64,000 nt of DNA from Coniferiporia sulphurascens (Eukaryota > Basidiomycota > Agaricomycetes > Hymenochaetales > Hymenochaetaceae), in contig NBBA01000017.1 of NCBI GenBank assembly GCA_002794785.1, forward strand, positions 124,001 to 188,000. The letters are read 5' to 3'. Positions within the stretch are counted from its first letter, which is position 1, and every line of letters begins with the position of its first letter. The translations under genes and the position numbers were made by a program. Positions 24,182 through 36,090 of this stretch are shown here, in pieces. Below the pieces are notes generated by a model. That model searched no databases. It saw only the letters and a list, made by a program, of their open reading frames with translations, and was not told the DNA's origin.

Positions 24182-25589
24182 ATGCACTTCTCCACCTTCG
24201 TCGCCCTTGTACCTTTCCTTGTCTCGTCGGCCGCCGGTCTGCCCGTACGAAGGCAGACTTCGACAGCGAATTCCGCGGACATATTGGTTCTACGTAAGTG
24301 CTTTAACAAAACAAAGAAAGCTAATAAATCCTCACATTGACATCGCACTATGCAGAGTTCGCCAATGTGTTGGAACAACTCGAGACAGAGTTCTACACCC
24401 AGGCGCTCCAGCAATTCCAGGTTTCCGACTTCATCAGTGCTGGCTTTTCCGACGCGTCGGTCCCTATCCAACAGTTCCAGTGCGTACCTTCACTTTTTCA
24501 GTCAAAGAGGCGTTTATTCAATGGGTGTTTGCAATCAGGAGCATCATGTCTGATGAAAGCACGCATACGACCACACTGGCGGAATCGCTTACGTCCTTAG
24601 GCAGTACTGCTATTACGGGGTGCTCATTCGACTTCACCTCGGTCCTCACTGATGTGTCGACCATGGCGACCGTGGCGCGTCTCGTAGAGAACGTCGGTGT
24701 CGGCGCATACCTCGGCGCTGCTCATCTCATTACGGACCCTGTGCTTCTCACCGACGCAGCCTCCATCGTCACAGTTGAGGCTCGTCACCAGACCATCCTT
24801 AACGTTCTCAACAATGGAAACGCGATCCCCTCTGCGTTTGATCTGCCCCTCCTTCCGCAGGAGGTCTTGGCGATCGCCGGATCGTTCATCTCTGGATGCA
24901 GCGTTGGAATTGATGCCCTTCCCTCCCTGACAGTCACCAACACCGAGACTATTGTTGCCGGTACATCGCTTACCTTCAGCTTTGAAGCCCAGAGCAGCAT
25001 CAGCGACACCTCCGTATGTTCTCATTATCTGTTATTCGAGAGCTATAAGGAACTGCGGCTAATTAGGTATTTTTAGACCCTCTCCTGCCAAATGCTCGCA
25101 GGTGGCCTGCCCTTCTCACTCTCCCTGCCGTACAACGCATGTGTCGTGCCCAGTGGCCTCCAAGGCCCCGTCGCGATCTACGTCACGAACGATACGCAGC
25201 CACTCAACAACAACGCGCGCGACAGGTTCACCGGCAACATCGTTGCTGGCCCGACCATGGCCTTCCTTGAAGGTGCACCTGAGGCGCTTGGCAGCCTCGC
25301 CATCTCTGGGTCGAGCTCCAACTCCAGCTCCGGCTCCACTTCTGGATCAGGCAGCGACTCGAGCAGCACCGTTTCGGCGCTGACGACGACCAGCACATCG
25401 ACGATTTCGCCTGATCAGGCGAGCAGCATCCTCGCGAGCTTCTCCACGACTGCGTCGGGTGCTGTTGCGACTGCTTCTGTGAGCTCTGCGGCGGACATCG
25501 CCGTTCCCTCGACGGCGAACACATCTATAGGCCCGTCTGCGGACGGTGCCCTTAACGTAGACGGCTGGACGTTCGTCCCGTCGTCGTAA
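24182..25589 (+). CDS. Secreted ferritin-like domain protein (Rds1-type)
   Basis: Member of the fungal ferritin-like group that includes the stress-response protein Rds1. Signal peptide MHFSTFVALVPFLVSSAAG followed by a dibasic site (VRRQ). After the first intron comes FANVLEQLETEFYTQALQQF, the first ferritin-like helix with the E-x-x-E-x-x-Y pattern. The exon from about 24542 gives SIMSDESTHTTTLAESLTSL, then VGAYLGAAHLI and VTVEARHQTILNVLNNG (second helix pair, E-x-x-H). The C-terminal third is a serine/threonine-rich stretch (about 25290-25480), likely a glycosylated wall-facing stalk; I see no clear GPI signal at the SWTFVPSS-like end. About four introns. The natural function of the family is not settled; iron binding is not certain. 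Confidence 0.82.
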
Positions 25590-26254
25590 ACGACGGATTG
25601 CAAGCGTCCCGTTGTCTGTTCCATATTCTCTGTACTCGCGATTGATGGACTTGACCTGTTCGGACTTTGTATATACGTCCAGTTGTCTTCAAAGTCGATG
25701 TAGCGGTGGACTCTATTAGTAGATGCATTTTATTTTCGAGGTTTCTTACCTAGGCTGGCACGGGTGCTGCACGTCTGGCTGACAACGTTTCTAGTTATCG
25801 GGTTTGCTTGGTTCGCTGCCCGTAATCTTTTTTATTTCGCTTCAATATGTCAGGGGTTTACAGTATTTTCTTCTCGGGAGCGGGCTGATGGGCTTTACCG
25901 TCGGCATTCTTCCGTTACTTCGCTGCTTGTCGCTGTAGCTTAGTGCAATTACCCCTTGGTAGTTGTTGACGGATAATAAATTACTGGAGTGCCTAAACAA
26001 ATTACAGTATCCCTGGTAGACGTCCAGCGTTATTGTTGTGGAATCATTTCGTGGCCCGGACGTTTAGTCATGTGTTTTGCAAGTTAGAATGAATCCGGCT
26101 TTCCGCTACAAGATCACAAAAAAAAAGTACGAAATATGAAGTACAACGCTTTACCTAGAAAATAGCACACAGAACAAAATCACCATGTACGCCACCGATC
26201 TTGAGATCGTCTCTATCCACGGCAGAAGCATGGCCCAGCAGTTTAGATAGTCTA
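25590..26254. other. Intergenic stretch (convergent 3' ends)
   Basis: About 0.66 kb between the 3' ends of the ferritin-like gene and the EAF gene. It is T-rich on the left, as for a terminator/polyadenylation region. No gene seen. Confidence 0.5.
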
Positions 26255-27980
26255 TCAGTCGTCATCACTGTCGTCGCTGCTCGACGAATAATCGTCGTCG
26301 ACCTCGTCCATGCCCACCACGCCGCCCCCGGCAAACTGGTTCAGTGATATTGGCCCAGAGGGTCTCTCAGGTTCATCGGAAGCCGCCGCGTCCGCTGCAT
26401 CCCCAAATATGTCGTCGCCATCAACTTCCCCTTCTATATCTCCCTCACCGTCCGGATCCTCCTCTTCGAGTCCGTCAAGAAGCTCCAAGTCCATTTCCAA
26501 CGCGAACTGGTCGACGTCGATATTGATCTCTTCCGCCCTTGCACCGGCGAACCCATCGCCGAAGGTCGAGACCTCGTCGGTGCCTGCACCCGCCGAGCGG
26601 GGAGTATTGTTGCCGATGCCTACCCCCGCGACTTCGTCCCACTCGTCGTCGTCATCGTCGTCATCATCTTCTGGTATGGCTGAGGGACCGGGGAGCGGCG
26701 GTGCAAGAGCCACGCCTCCGCCGGATGTGGGTAATGCAAGCCCGTCCGACGAGGGCAACGAGAATGTGTTCGCTGAAGATGTACCAGGAAGAGACAGTGA
26801 TGTGGGTGCTGACATCGGCGGGGGTATCGATGGTGGAGACATGCGAGCTCGCTTTGTCGGCCGCGCGGGTCGCCCGAATTCCATCACCTCCTCCACTATA
26901 TCGACAGTACGGATACCTGTTGTCTTGCTCTTTCCTAGGCTCTTTGTGCCAGGTTTTGAAGAAACGGAAGGTATGGGCGGATTGGTGATAGGTTTCGGGG
27001 GGAGCTGGGCGTATACGGGTGGGGAAGGTGCTGTAGGCTTGACCTTAACGATCGGAGCAGCATCAGATGGCGGAGCGCGTAGTTTCGGTTTGGGCTTTCC
27101 GTTAGAATTATCCACTGGTGGCGGACGTGTCGGCTCTAGTCGGCGGTTTGAGGAAGCCTGGGGACGCGATGGTCCCGCGATAGAAAGAGCGGGTTCCTCC
27201 ACCTCACCCTCTGCATCGTCATCTGCTAACGTACTCTCATATTCACGGAAAAGCTCGGCAGTGAGTTCTTCATCTATTTTCAATGCTGACGGAGCGGGCG
27301 AAGGAGTAGGGAGAGCTGAATAAATGACTGTCAACATAGCTCCGTCAAAAGCAACGAATGTACGTACGCGAAGCTGAAGGAGCTCTTGCTTTCGGTTGGC
27401 TACGACCCTCATGATTTAGGGCGAGTGATGAATCCAGTTTCTCCAGCGTAAACATCTGTTAGGACAAAGTGCATGTTTAATAAGAAGTCATCTGTCGCGA
27501 AAGAATGAATGTACCCCGCTCTCCTCATCGTATATTAGAACGCATTCAACCTCCTTAGCAGGCTCTTCTTTGCCGCGAAATACGTGGACTTCATTTGACT
27601 GAGTACAGTGAAGATAATTAGCAGATGACTCCTGAGGATTAGAGTCCGTGCGTACCTGAAGACTGGCGCGCTCTACGCGTACATTCGTGGCGTCTGCACC
27701 GTTTGACAGCTCGACGGTGCCTGGCTTTGTGGTGTCTACAGACTCTGGCATGAATTTGTCTGCACCGAACATAGTACGGAGCGATTAGTCGACCCGTATA
27801 CGCCGTTTGGGAACCCGCGCACGCACATTTAAAGTGATAGTAACTAGACGAAGGCATGGCCTTATTCTGTTTTGTCTGCGGTATGCCCTTGCGCTGCTTC
27901 AAGAAGCGCGTCATGGACTTGCCCACACTGACCTGATGTCGGCCCTGCGGGGGTGTCCAGGACGATGCATCCGTCAACAT
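26255..27980 (-). CDS. ELL-associated factor (EAF) family transcription elongation factor
   Basis: Likely partner of an ELL-type elongation factor for RNA polymerase II. The N-terminal start MLTDASSWTPPQGRHQVSVG (27980) is the EAF type (hydrophobic-G-R-H then K-x-x-R-FLKQRK). Splicing at about 27829/27764 gives HFKYKFMPESVDTTKPGTVEL, matching the F-x-P-x-S-x-D of the EAF domain. Next come SNEVHVFRGKEEPAKEVECVLIYDEESG (about 27600-27520) and FTLEKLDSSLALNH. The C-terminal half is disordered: proline-rich, then acidic (EDDDDDDDDEWDE; ending DDYSSSSDDSDDD), the typical acidic activation tail. About five exons. The long open frame on the opposite strand (26310-27323) comes from the low-complexity codons and is not a gene. 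Confidence 0.82.
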
Positions 27981-29451
27981 TGTATCGTAACAATTTTTAA
28001 ATCTTAGGTCGGCTTGTAGGAAGGGACGCGCTTTCGAGACTATTGAGTGGCCGTCCTGTAGGGAGTATGAGATGGTTGTGGTACAAGAACAAGACGAGTG
28101 CACTGGACAAGGCCGAACTTTCTGGGCCGCGACCCGCGACTTCAGCCTCCAGATCGGAGACTTGGTCACTGGCGGATCACCCTTCCCCATTTAGACAAAG
28201 GCCCATTGTATCGCCTATCGCATGGGTATCCCAATAATGTACAAGTTTAAACACGTGCAATTTAATTCTACTGGGAGTTTTCGGCACTCAACTCAGGAGG
28301 TTTTATTTATGTATATCCCGGAACAATCCCCTCTAGTCCCAAGACCATAGCATGTATTCACGCAAAGCATGCACAAGACGTCTAGACTTGCCGCAGCCGT
28401 CGTACACGAGCCGCTCCCACCCGGCAAGCGAACTGGGATTTCGCACCTCAGTACTAGTTCCGACTGAATTCGAATCGTAGTTCTTGCGATAGGGAGTCCC
28501 TTCCTAACCTCAACGCGCCAAGTATGACAAAGACGAGGCAGGAGGACTACCCGCGCTCCGCGGAAAGCACACAATGTGCGAGCCAGAAGACGACCCTGTC
28601 TTCTCATGTGTAGGGCGCAGTACGCACGATGTTGTGTGTATACTGCAACGTTACCACTGCTTCCATACGTAGAGCACTTTGCGAGGTCGGCTAGGCATGT
28701 GTGCAGATACGGGTCTTATATATGTATATATGACGACTTGCGTGAGGCGACCCGCTAATTGTGGCACTTCGAGAAGGTCCGTTGGGACGGCATTGGTGCC
28801 TCCGTATCCGTATCGAATATATCGGGTAGTTGAACGTTTGGAGCCGGAGCAGATGGTAGCGACGCCGCCATGCTGAGCCTTTAGTTGCGTATAAAGGTTG
28901 CACACCCTCCGCCTGCCAGGTAATTCGGGATTAACGAACTAGTCTGGATCTGTGGGAAGACGAACATGTTAAGCCTGTGCTGAAAGGGCATGGGGCCGGG
29001 AATGGACCCACCATATACAGTTCGCATGGCAGCCTAGCCTCATACCAACTCGTTCAATGAAAGCGGACTCTTCCTTATCTTGAGGACTTCCGCCGGCGCT
29101 GTATGCGCACATCCATAACGGATGGGAGAACTTCAAGTTCGAGTTGCAAGCTGCGGCCCAGGCAGCTAGAAAAAGTTGCCTGATTTGGATCGGATCTTTC
29201 CGAGCGTCATCCCTTATGAGGTTGGCGACGGCGGCTGCTCGAGTCCATCGCGCATCGTGTGGACGGTGTCGACGAGCACAGCAGAAACTCAGCTGCTCAC
29301 CGAGTGTCGCGATCCCGAAGAGGTCTGTGCTTCATCATGCTCGAACTCCGCTCAACTGCAGGCTCTGATCAGCCGTTGTGTAACGTCGTCTCTTTTCTCT
29401 CTCTTCTCAGTTCTCCGGCTTTCTCAGCTTTCTCCTCCTACTTCCGTACAA
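27981..29451. other. Intergenic region between divergent EAF and ARS2 genes
   Basis: About 1.5 kb. No coding exon recognised on either strand. The final 80 nt before the ARS2 ATG are CT-rich (CTCTTTTCTCTCTCTTCTCAG), a usual fungal start-site context. No RNA gene or repeat seen. Confidence 0.5.
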
Positions 29452-32400
29452 ATGTCGTCTTGGTCTGCCTCCCACCCCCCTCCTCCTCACACCGAGCGCT
29501 CTCGCTCCCCTTCCCGCGGTGCGTATGGCCGCCCGGCCTACCCTGACGCTCCCTATGCCCCAGATCAGTACCGCGACTGGGACGCCTACAACAGGGAGAG
29601 AGCCTGGGCGGACTGGGAAAGAGACAGGGCTGTATATGACTACGGAAGGCGCGGCAGGAGTCGCAGCCCACCGTTCGATGACCGTATGTGTTTTCGCGTC
29701 TTCAGCTTCTCTACATACTCAGTATTTGTGAAACCGGCTAGCAGTGGGTCGCAAACGTCGTCGGTCAATGTCGCCGTACGACAGAGAGCGATACGACCCC
29801 AGACCACGTTATGATGACTATGGTGAGTCTTAAGCTTAAATGGCATTGTTACGTTACTCAAAGCCACCTGGGCGCAGATGCACACCGAGGGTATGGACAT
29901 TCTCCACCCCGGAGTCGCGGCCAATATGGGCACGGATACAGTTCACGTACAGGTCGTGCTGCCCCTGTTGACCCTCACACCCTCGATTACGCTGCCAGTC
30001 TGAAACAGTATGCGGAGTGGTTCCGCTACTGCTATCCTCAACAAGCCACTGAGGAAGACATTGCTGACAAAGCAGCAGAACAAGAGGCCGGAGACGGTTC
30101 GAAGCCACGTAATGGCATTAAAGCAAAGTGGGAGAAATATAAGAAAGACTTTCTGGCTCAACAGGTTAGTGTTTTTCAACATTTTGCGCGCTTTGTTTCG
30201 TCCGGAGCATGTTTAGTGTTTTCGTCCCCTACCCTATTTCAATTTGGCGAGTGTGTATGTTTCTCCTCGATTACTGAATCCATCTTGTATCGTAGCTCCA
30301 AACCCTCTTTGATCACCACAGAAAATCGCCATGGTTTGCGGAGAAGTATGATCCTTCCGCAGAGTACGCGAACCTGCGGAGCAGGGTTAAAAAAGTTGGC
30401 TGGCGAGGGAGAATGAACCAGTTTGTGAATGATCTGGAAGATGGCAAATTTGACACAACTCTCAACGAGTCTGAGCCCGAGTCTTTGGAGCCTGTCAAGG
30501 AAGAGGGTCTAGCAGCACCGGAGAGTGGTGTAGTTGATGACTCTGGCTCAGTTAAGCAAGAAGATGTCGTCAAGAATGAGGATGAGTTCGGCATGGGGAT
30601 GGATGGAGAGGAGGAGGCTGCAGACAACGCAGGGGACATAAAAGCGGACGCGAATGGCAAAACATCGCTTGATGCCAAACGTCCAGGCAAGGATGAGATT
30701 TCTGTCATGCCCGAAGGCAATCAAGTTATGATTCGGACTATTCCTCCTGACATCGGAAGAGTGAAACTTGAAGCTGTAAGCCTATATTTTCTCCGTATCT
30801 TGGACTTATAGTAACTCGAAATATGCAGGCCATCAAGGACATCGCCGGTTTTGTTTATCTCGCTTTAGGTGACCCGATGCAAAAGCGAAATTATTATCGG
30901 GCAGGATGGATCAGATTTGCCGAGTATGCTGACATGCCTAAGATTTTGGCGACTCTCGGTGAGAAAAAGGTGTGGCTTTATCTGTCTTACGCAGTGTGCA
31001 TAGCGTACTTATTCGACGCATCGTTCAGATTGAAGGTTTTAAGCTTCACGTCAATCACAATACACGCCCTTTTTCGAATAAAGTTCGCTATGCACCGGAG
31101 GTTGCGAGCAAGCCCGATCGCATCGCAAAAGACCTTGAGCAGGTGAAAAAGCTTGTGGCGCTCAACGAAGAAGAATATGAGCGCGTCCGTACGTTCAGAC
31201 AGGAGGCGCTGCCTTTTAAAGATGGCGCCGAAGGGGCTGCTCCTGAAAGAAACGGGTCTTCCCAGGATAAAGATACGAGCGAATCCGCTCCACCACCAGA
31301 AGACGTGCTGATGGTCGATGCCCTTGCTGAAGACGAGGAACCGCGCGAGAAAGGAAGTGAGGCGGTCGAAAGAAGGATCGCAAAGCTTGTTTCTGAATTG
31401 CCGGAACCTACGAACGACGCGGAGGCGAGGGCTCTTGAGGTCAGAAAGGTTAGTGGATTAACTGAAATTGAGACTAGCGGAGCGTGCAAAACTAAATGCT
31501 CGCCAATGTAGAACACTATTGCTCTTGACCTTTACCTTGCGTACCTTCGCGCCGCTTTTCACACGTGCTACTATTGTGCGTCCGTCTCCGACCACCTCGA
31601 GGAGCTTCAGCGGAAGTGTATCAAGCACGTGCGGAAGCCGTTGTCCAAACTACTTGCTGCGGAAGTTGCTCAACAATCTGAATCGACATCTAAAGTGAAA
31701 GAGGAGGACACGGATGTGAAAGTGGAGGGTGACGAGGGGAAGGACGGCGCTGAGAAGGGAAAAGAGGATGAGAAGAAGGAAAAATTGCCTCTGGATAGAA
31801 GTAAAGATGGCATGCTGAGAGAAAGGGAAAAGGGTGGTGAGGCACGAGACTGGAAACGAAATGGTAACGGATGCAAGCCATTGAATGATCTCGTGGTTTG
31901 CTGACTAACTGCTTTTGTAGATGAACGATGGCTGGATTGGCTTGATAACAGAATCGCTTTGTTAATCAACAGGGACGGTATCGATGTGCGTGATTATGGC
32001 GGGAAGCGTTACGATGAGTACGTCTAACCTTTACAGCACGTATACAAGAGTGATGCTTATGGTTCATTGCTTGTAGTGAACTTGCGAAGGCTGTTGAGCC
32101 GCACATCAAGCAAGAAGACGAGGGGAAGTTCAGGTGTAAGACCTGTGCCAAACTCTTCAAGGCAACATCGTTTGTTGAAAAACACGTGGTAAACAAGCAT
32201 TCAGAGCTTGTTAGACAACTTGAGGATGTAAGCATTGCGACCAATGGTATCGTTTCGGTAACTAAGCTCGTGAACTACAGATTCCGTTCTACAACAACTT
32301 TGCGTTGGACCCTCAACGCATTCAGCCGTTTACTCACTACCCACAGCCAGTTGGAAATGGCCAGGGAGCACCGCCGCAGGCGTACGGCTTCCAGAACGTG

Positions 32401-32847
32401 CCGCAGCCTTTCATGGATCACGGTCGGGGCGGTGCTCCCGCACCGTACTACCAGTACCCCCCGCCATACCCGCCTTATGCAAATGGTCACGCAGATCCGT
32501 ACGTCCAGCCATTCTACGCATATCCCTCGTCTTTGCCGCCGCAGCCCGTGCGCAGTCTGCGCGACGAGCCCCCACTGTCTGCTGGCGGTGGACGTCGACT
32601 TGGCGACCGTATCGGTGGGTATGCACCCGGCCACAACCACGAGCACCCCGCACACGGGATCGAAGGTCTACCAGCGAAGCCGGTTGCTACGCTGGAGCCC
32701 GGTCCCGGCGGGCGTCGTAATGGGCGCGGGCCGCCGCCGCCGCCACCACCCGACGCAAAGGAGGACCCCCGCGCTGCAGCGGGGAGGAAGGTTAGCTATC
32801 ACGACATGGATCTCGTGGCAGAGGGCGATATTGAGTTAACATACTGA
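29452..32847 (+). CDS. ARS2: ARS2/SERRATE-type zinc-finger protein of nuclear cap-binding complex
   Basis: Nuclear adaptor that binds the cap-binding complex and directs transcripts to processing, export or decay. It starts MSSWSASHPPPPHTERSRSP with an Arg/Ser/Tyr-rich segment (SPYDRERYD, RGRSRSPP). The ARS2 N-terminal domain gives LKQYAEWFRYCYPQ, KAKWEKYKKDFLAQQ and, after an intron, FDHHRKSPWFAEKYDPS. Acidic linkers follow. The C-terminal SERRATE-type part has DERWLDWLDNRIALLINRDG (about 31923), a C2H2 finger FRCKTCAKLFKATSFVEKHV (about 32131) and a proline/tyrosine-rich tail with FALDPQRIQPF and DLVAEGDIELTY at the end. About twelve exons. Domain order and the single finger identify the family clearly. 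Confidence 0.9.
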
Positions 32848-33174
32848 GCGCGGGAGATTGCGGGGGCTGAGACGGGGGCTAGAGACTTGAAAACAAAATC
32901 CGGGAAAAGTGCACGTAGTTCTTTGTGTAACTAATTAAATATAGTTTTGAGCCACACAGACGTTAGTAACTAATGTCGCTGGCTTGTTATTCATAATTTG
33001 ATAACGCGGCTGAGACTCCGGGAATCCTCCACACAAACACAATAAGGAATTAAATAAACAAGATCGGGGCTGCCGGAGACTATGCCACCATGGACAGGGG
33101 CAAGGGAGGAGGCAGACTCGTCTTTTTGTTTCAGTACGTAGCAATACGGCCACATACAAGGATTAACGTCCGTA

Positions 33175-34919
33175 CTAAAGTTGCATGGACCACAGCTGCA
33201 GAGCTGAAGTTTCGTCACTTCGCTCGAATGAATCGCGTAAACGCAACAGAAACCGGGCACATAGAATGCTATGTAGCATTGCTTGCGTCCTAATTCGGAG
33301 AGAAAAACTTAAGTAAGACCTCAAATAAGATACGGAAGACCAGAGAGAGGGCGCACAATATTAAAAATGTCCGCAGTGTTTCCTTCAAAGACACGTCAGA
33401 ACATTCCCGAAAGAAGTGGTATCAACGACAGACACCCTACCTCGATAAGGAGAAATACGAGAAGATTGCCGACTGAGAGCACTGAACGGAGGGATTATAT
33501 ACGGTTACAGGCATCAGACTACGCACAGGACACTCACGAAGTACACAAAGATAATATAGAACACCTAACGACTGCAAGTCAGCTAAAAGGTAAGCCAGAA
33601 GGATAGGCACTTACCGTCTTTGACCAGTATTCGAACCGTCCTTGAAAGTGAATAATCACCTAGAAATAGGGTGGCTCGTATAGACCTGTCGAAGATTCGT
33701 ACAAGACTCTTGCACTTACTTGAATGGAAAGCCTTATATAGAATGAGCGACAACATCACTAGAAAGTCGAGGGGATATATATGCATTACATGACCAGCGA
33801 CACAATCGAAGAAAGGAGAGCATACAAGTTTCATTAAAGAGGAGAACGAAGTAGCAGATCCAGAGGACCTTGTTTGTGTATTCGACAAGGCATCCATTAC
33901 CGACCAGATCGAATGCGGTTTCTGAGGATTATATCAACACGACATACGTACGCTGCGAATAAGGACAAATAAACGAACCAGCTATAGCTGACTCTGTCGC
34001 CAATACTGCAAAGTAGACTGCCCCCAAAACGCCAAGCTAGCGAATATCATTTGACTGGTATCTCAAATACAAGAGAGTTTACACACCACGTATGCCAGCA
34101 CAATGACGACGAGTATAATCCGACTACGGTCCCATATGGCGTAGACTCTCATAAACAGTATGACTGAGTGCGGAAGTCCTTAGACTTTTTTTTTCTGGAT
34201 GAGGATAATATAACGAGCCCACTTTCACTGATTATATAGACAAATAAGTTTGTCACTTCAGTAGCGTCAGCATTAATATTGCCATAGTAAAAGCCCGAGT
34301 CACGTGTTCCCAACGATTTTTCAACTTACATACTGTTGCGAAAAGTACCGCTTTACACGACTGAGGACCGAATTGAGTGTGGCTAGGTCCTATTGAGAAA
34401 TAAAGTCTCACCTCATTGTTGACTATCAGTGATACTGATGAAAGAGATGTCATCAGCTGAATGGGATTAGTCAGAGCACTCACGATATACTAGCAAGAAT
34501 GCAGATACGAAGGCAAGCGATCGATTGAGGTAGAATACGCAATTTGCGAGTGAGATATTGAGTCCCCACACAAGGCGTTTCTGTAAACAAGATGTGGTAG
34601 TGAGCTTGCTTGAGGGGGAGTCACCGCACCTCCTCTCCCAGAGTCAACATGTAGTCGTAGACCTGTGCAGGATTTAGGAAGGCTTTCTGATAATTTAGAG
34701 AAGGAATAAGGACTCACCATAAATGTTAAAGTCGCGACTTCGTGGTGTGCGAGATTTGGCTTCAGGACTTCAGGAGCATCACAGCAAGGAAACTGACCGG
34801 CGGTATACTGTCTCTTTGTATTAGCGGTGCTGCATTATTAAACCGACCCTCGCTCTACTAACCCTATAGATAGTCGCGTCATAAGCAATATTTGAAATTT
34901 CACTAGGAGGTATTTCCAT
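33175..34919 (-). CDS. DUF6533-type seven-helix membrane protein, array copy 1
   Basis: Predicted integral membrane protein of a basidiomycete family of unknown function (DUF6533 type). Model of about thirteen short exons: MEIPPSEISNIAYDATIYR (start 34919); YTA|VATLTFM; VYDYMLTLGEE (about 34660); KRLVWGLNISLANCVFYL with the rest of that helix; LSLIVNNE; SCKAVLFATV; LTNLFVYIISE; LFMRVYAIWDRSRIIL (about 34130); LGVLGAVYFAVLATESAIA; TAFDLVGNGCLVEYTNK; LMLSLILYKAFHSS; DYSLSRTVRILVKDGVLYYL (33650-33560); and the end HSILCARFLLRLRDSFERS. The V-Y-D-Y-x-L-T-L...E-x-x-x-x-W, R-V-Y-A-I-W, K-D-G-V-L-Y-Y-L and final R-x-x-L-x-L-R blocks are what I recognise as the family. The join just before the last exon is not certain. 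Role, ligand and partners are unknown. Confidence 0.72.
33601..33761. repeat. 161-nt tract identical to 36528-36688
   Basis: These 161 bases, covering two exon pieces and the introns between them of array copy 1, are identical to the matching bases of copy 2. The flanks differ every few bases. A recent gene-conversion event is the simplest reading. Confidence 0.75.
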
Positions 34920-36090
34920 TAGATAAAAAGATGCGGGGATGAAAGAGCGAGAGAGGCGGTGGGGTCGTTCACCAGCGATCTTTAGTACCGATTGAAGAAC
35001 TCCCATCAGGCCCGTTGCATAGTTATAATCAAAAGTGGGCATTTATACCACTAGATGAGTGATCCTATCCTGAGAATGACTGGTCTGATACATTGGTCGA
35101 TTCTTCTGTTAATCTCGAAGAATGTGAGCTTTCCTAAGGCACCAGTAATATATCAGTGGTGATACGTGCTTCAGCCGACCAGAGTCGAGTCGATCGTGTC
35201 ATAGTTGCAGAGACTTTGGCAAGGAATTGCAACTTGTCGCTGATCAATCGAAGAATCGACGTCCAGGAAGGCGGCGACTACTGTCGAGTCGACTCGGAGG
35301 TTTCCCATCATTTTATTTTTATGATCGACGTCATGCCATATATGGAAACTTTTGCTACAGGTGGATATAATTAGTTACGTCGCACCTATAAATGGAAAAT
35401 GTTTCCCATCAACCAAAAGTGATTGTGAATTTATTTGTCAAGCTTATATGCTACAAAGTTGAACACTCACAATAGTCTAAGTGCACATAAGCACTATAGA
35501 TGCAGAAGCAATGTTACAAATAGCAGGCACCTCCACTAAAAAATTTAATGGTAAAATGGGTGATGAAGCACCCTCCAGTTTGGGGTGCGGCGTAACTAAT
35601 TATATCCACCTGTAGGTACATTCCAAAACGGGAAGGAGTAGCCTCGTGCTGACCAAAGGTACGACGTTTCATAAAAGGGGATTGGATCTACAATGATGAC
35701 TGTGTACCGGCATTGATCTCATTAGCCGGTGATTGGCTATAATCGCGCGAGGGAAACCGAGCGTGCATACAAGCAGAAAAAAATCTACGAAAAAATCCGA
35801 CTGCCGACTCGACATCGAGCTCGAACTTCAACACTCTGAAGAGCCTTAGTGCTCCCAATGCGCATGTAACAAGTTCGACGGCCGCCAGTGTATTATCTGT
35901 TCATATATTTTTATGACATTTTCGTTTTTCGCCGCGCTCACGCCGAATTGCACAAGCACAACAAGGAAATAAATAAATAAAACCGGAACTGCCGGAGAAT
36001 ATGCCGCCATGGACGGAGGCAAGGGAGGAGGTAAACTGTTCTTGGGCATCCATACGTAGCATACAATATGACCACACGGTATTCTATAAT
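34920..36090. other. Spacer between array copies 1 and 2
   Basis: Upstream region of copy 1 and downstream region of copy 2. Besides the 255-bp inverted-repeat element at 35358-35612 I see no gene; the rest resembles the other array spacers. Confidence 0.5.
35358..35612. mobile_element. Miniature inverted-repeat element with TA target duplication
   Basis: 255 bp bounded by 29-nt terminal inverted repeats starting CAGGTGGATATAATTAGTTA. Left arm is 35358-35386 and right arm 35584-35612, with 28 of 29 positions matching. TA lies directly outside each end (35356-35357 and 35613-35614). The interior is AT-rich with no open frame. Short length, near-perfect arms and TA duplication fit a non-autonomous Tc1/mariner-type element. 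The high arm identity suggests recent insertion. It sits about 440 nt upstream of array copy 1. Confidence 0.85.

Noticed and set aside
26310..27323. 337-codon plus-strand open frame opposite the EAF gene
   Set aside because: It mirrors Ser/Pro/Asp-rich low-complexity codons of the real minus-strand gene and has no domain.
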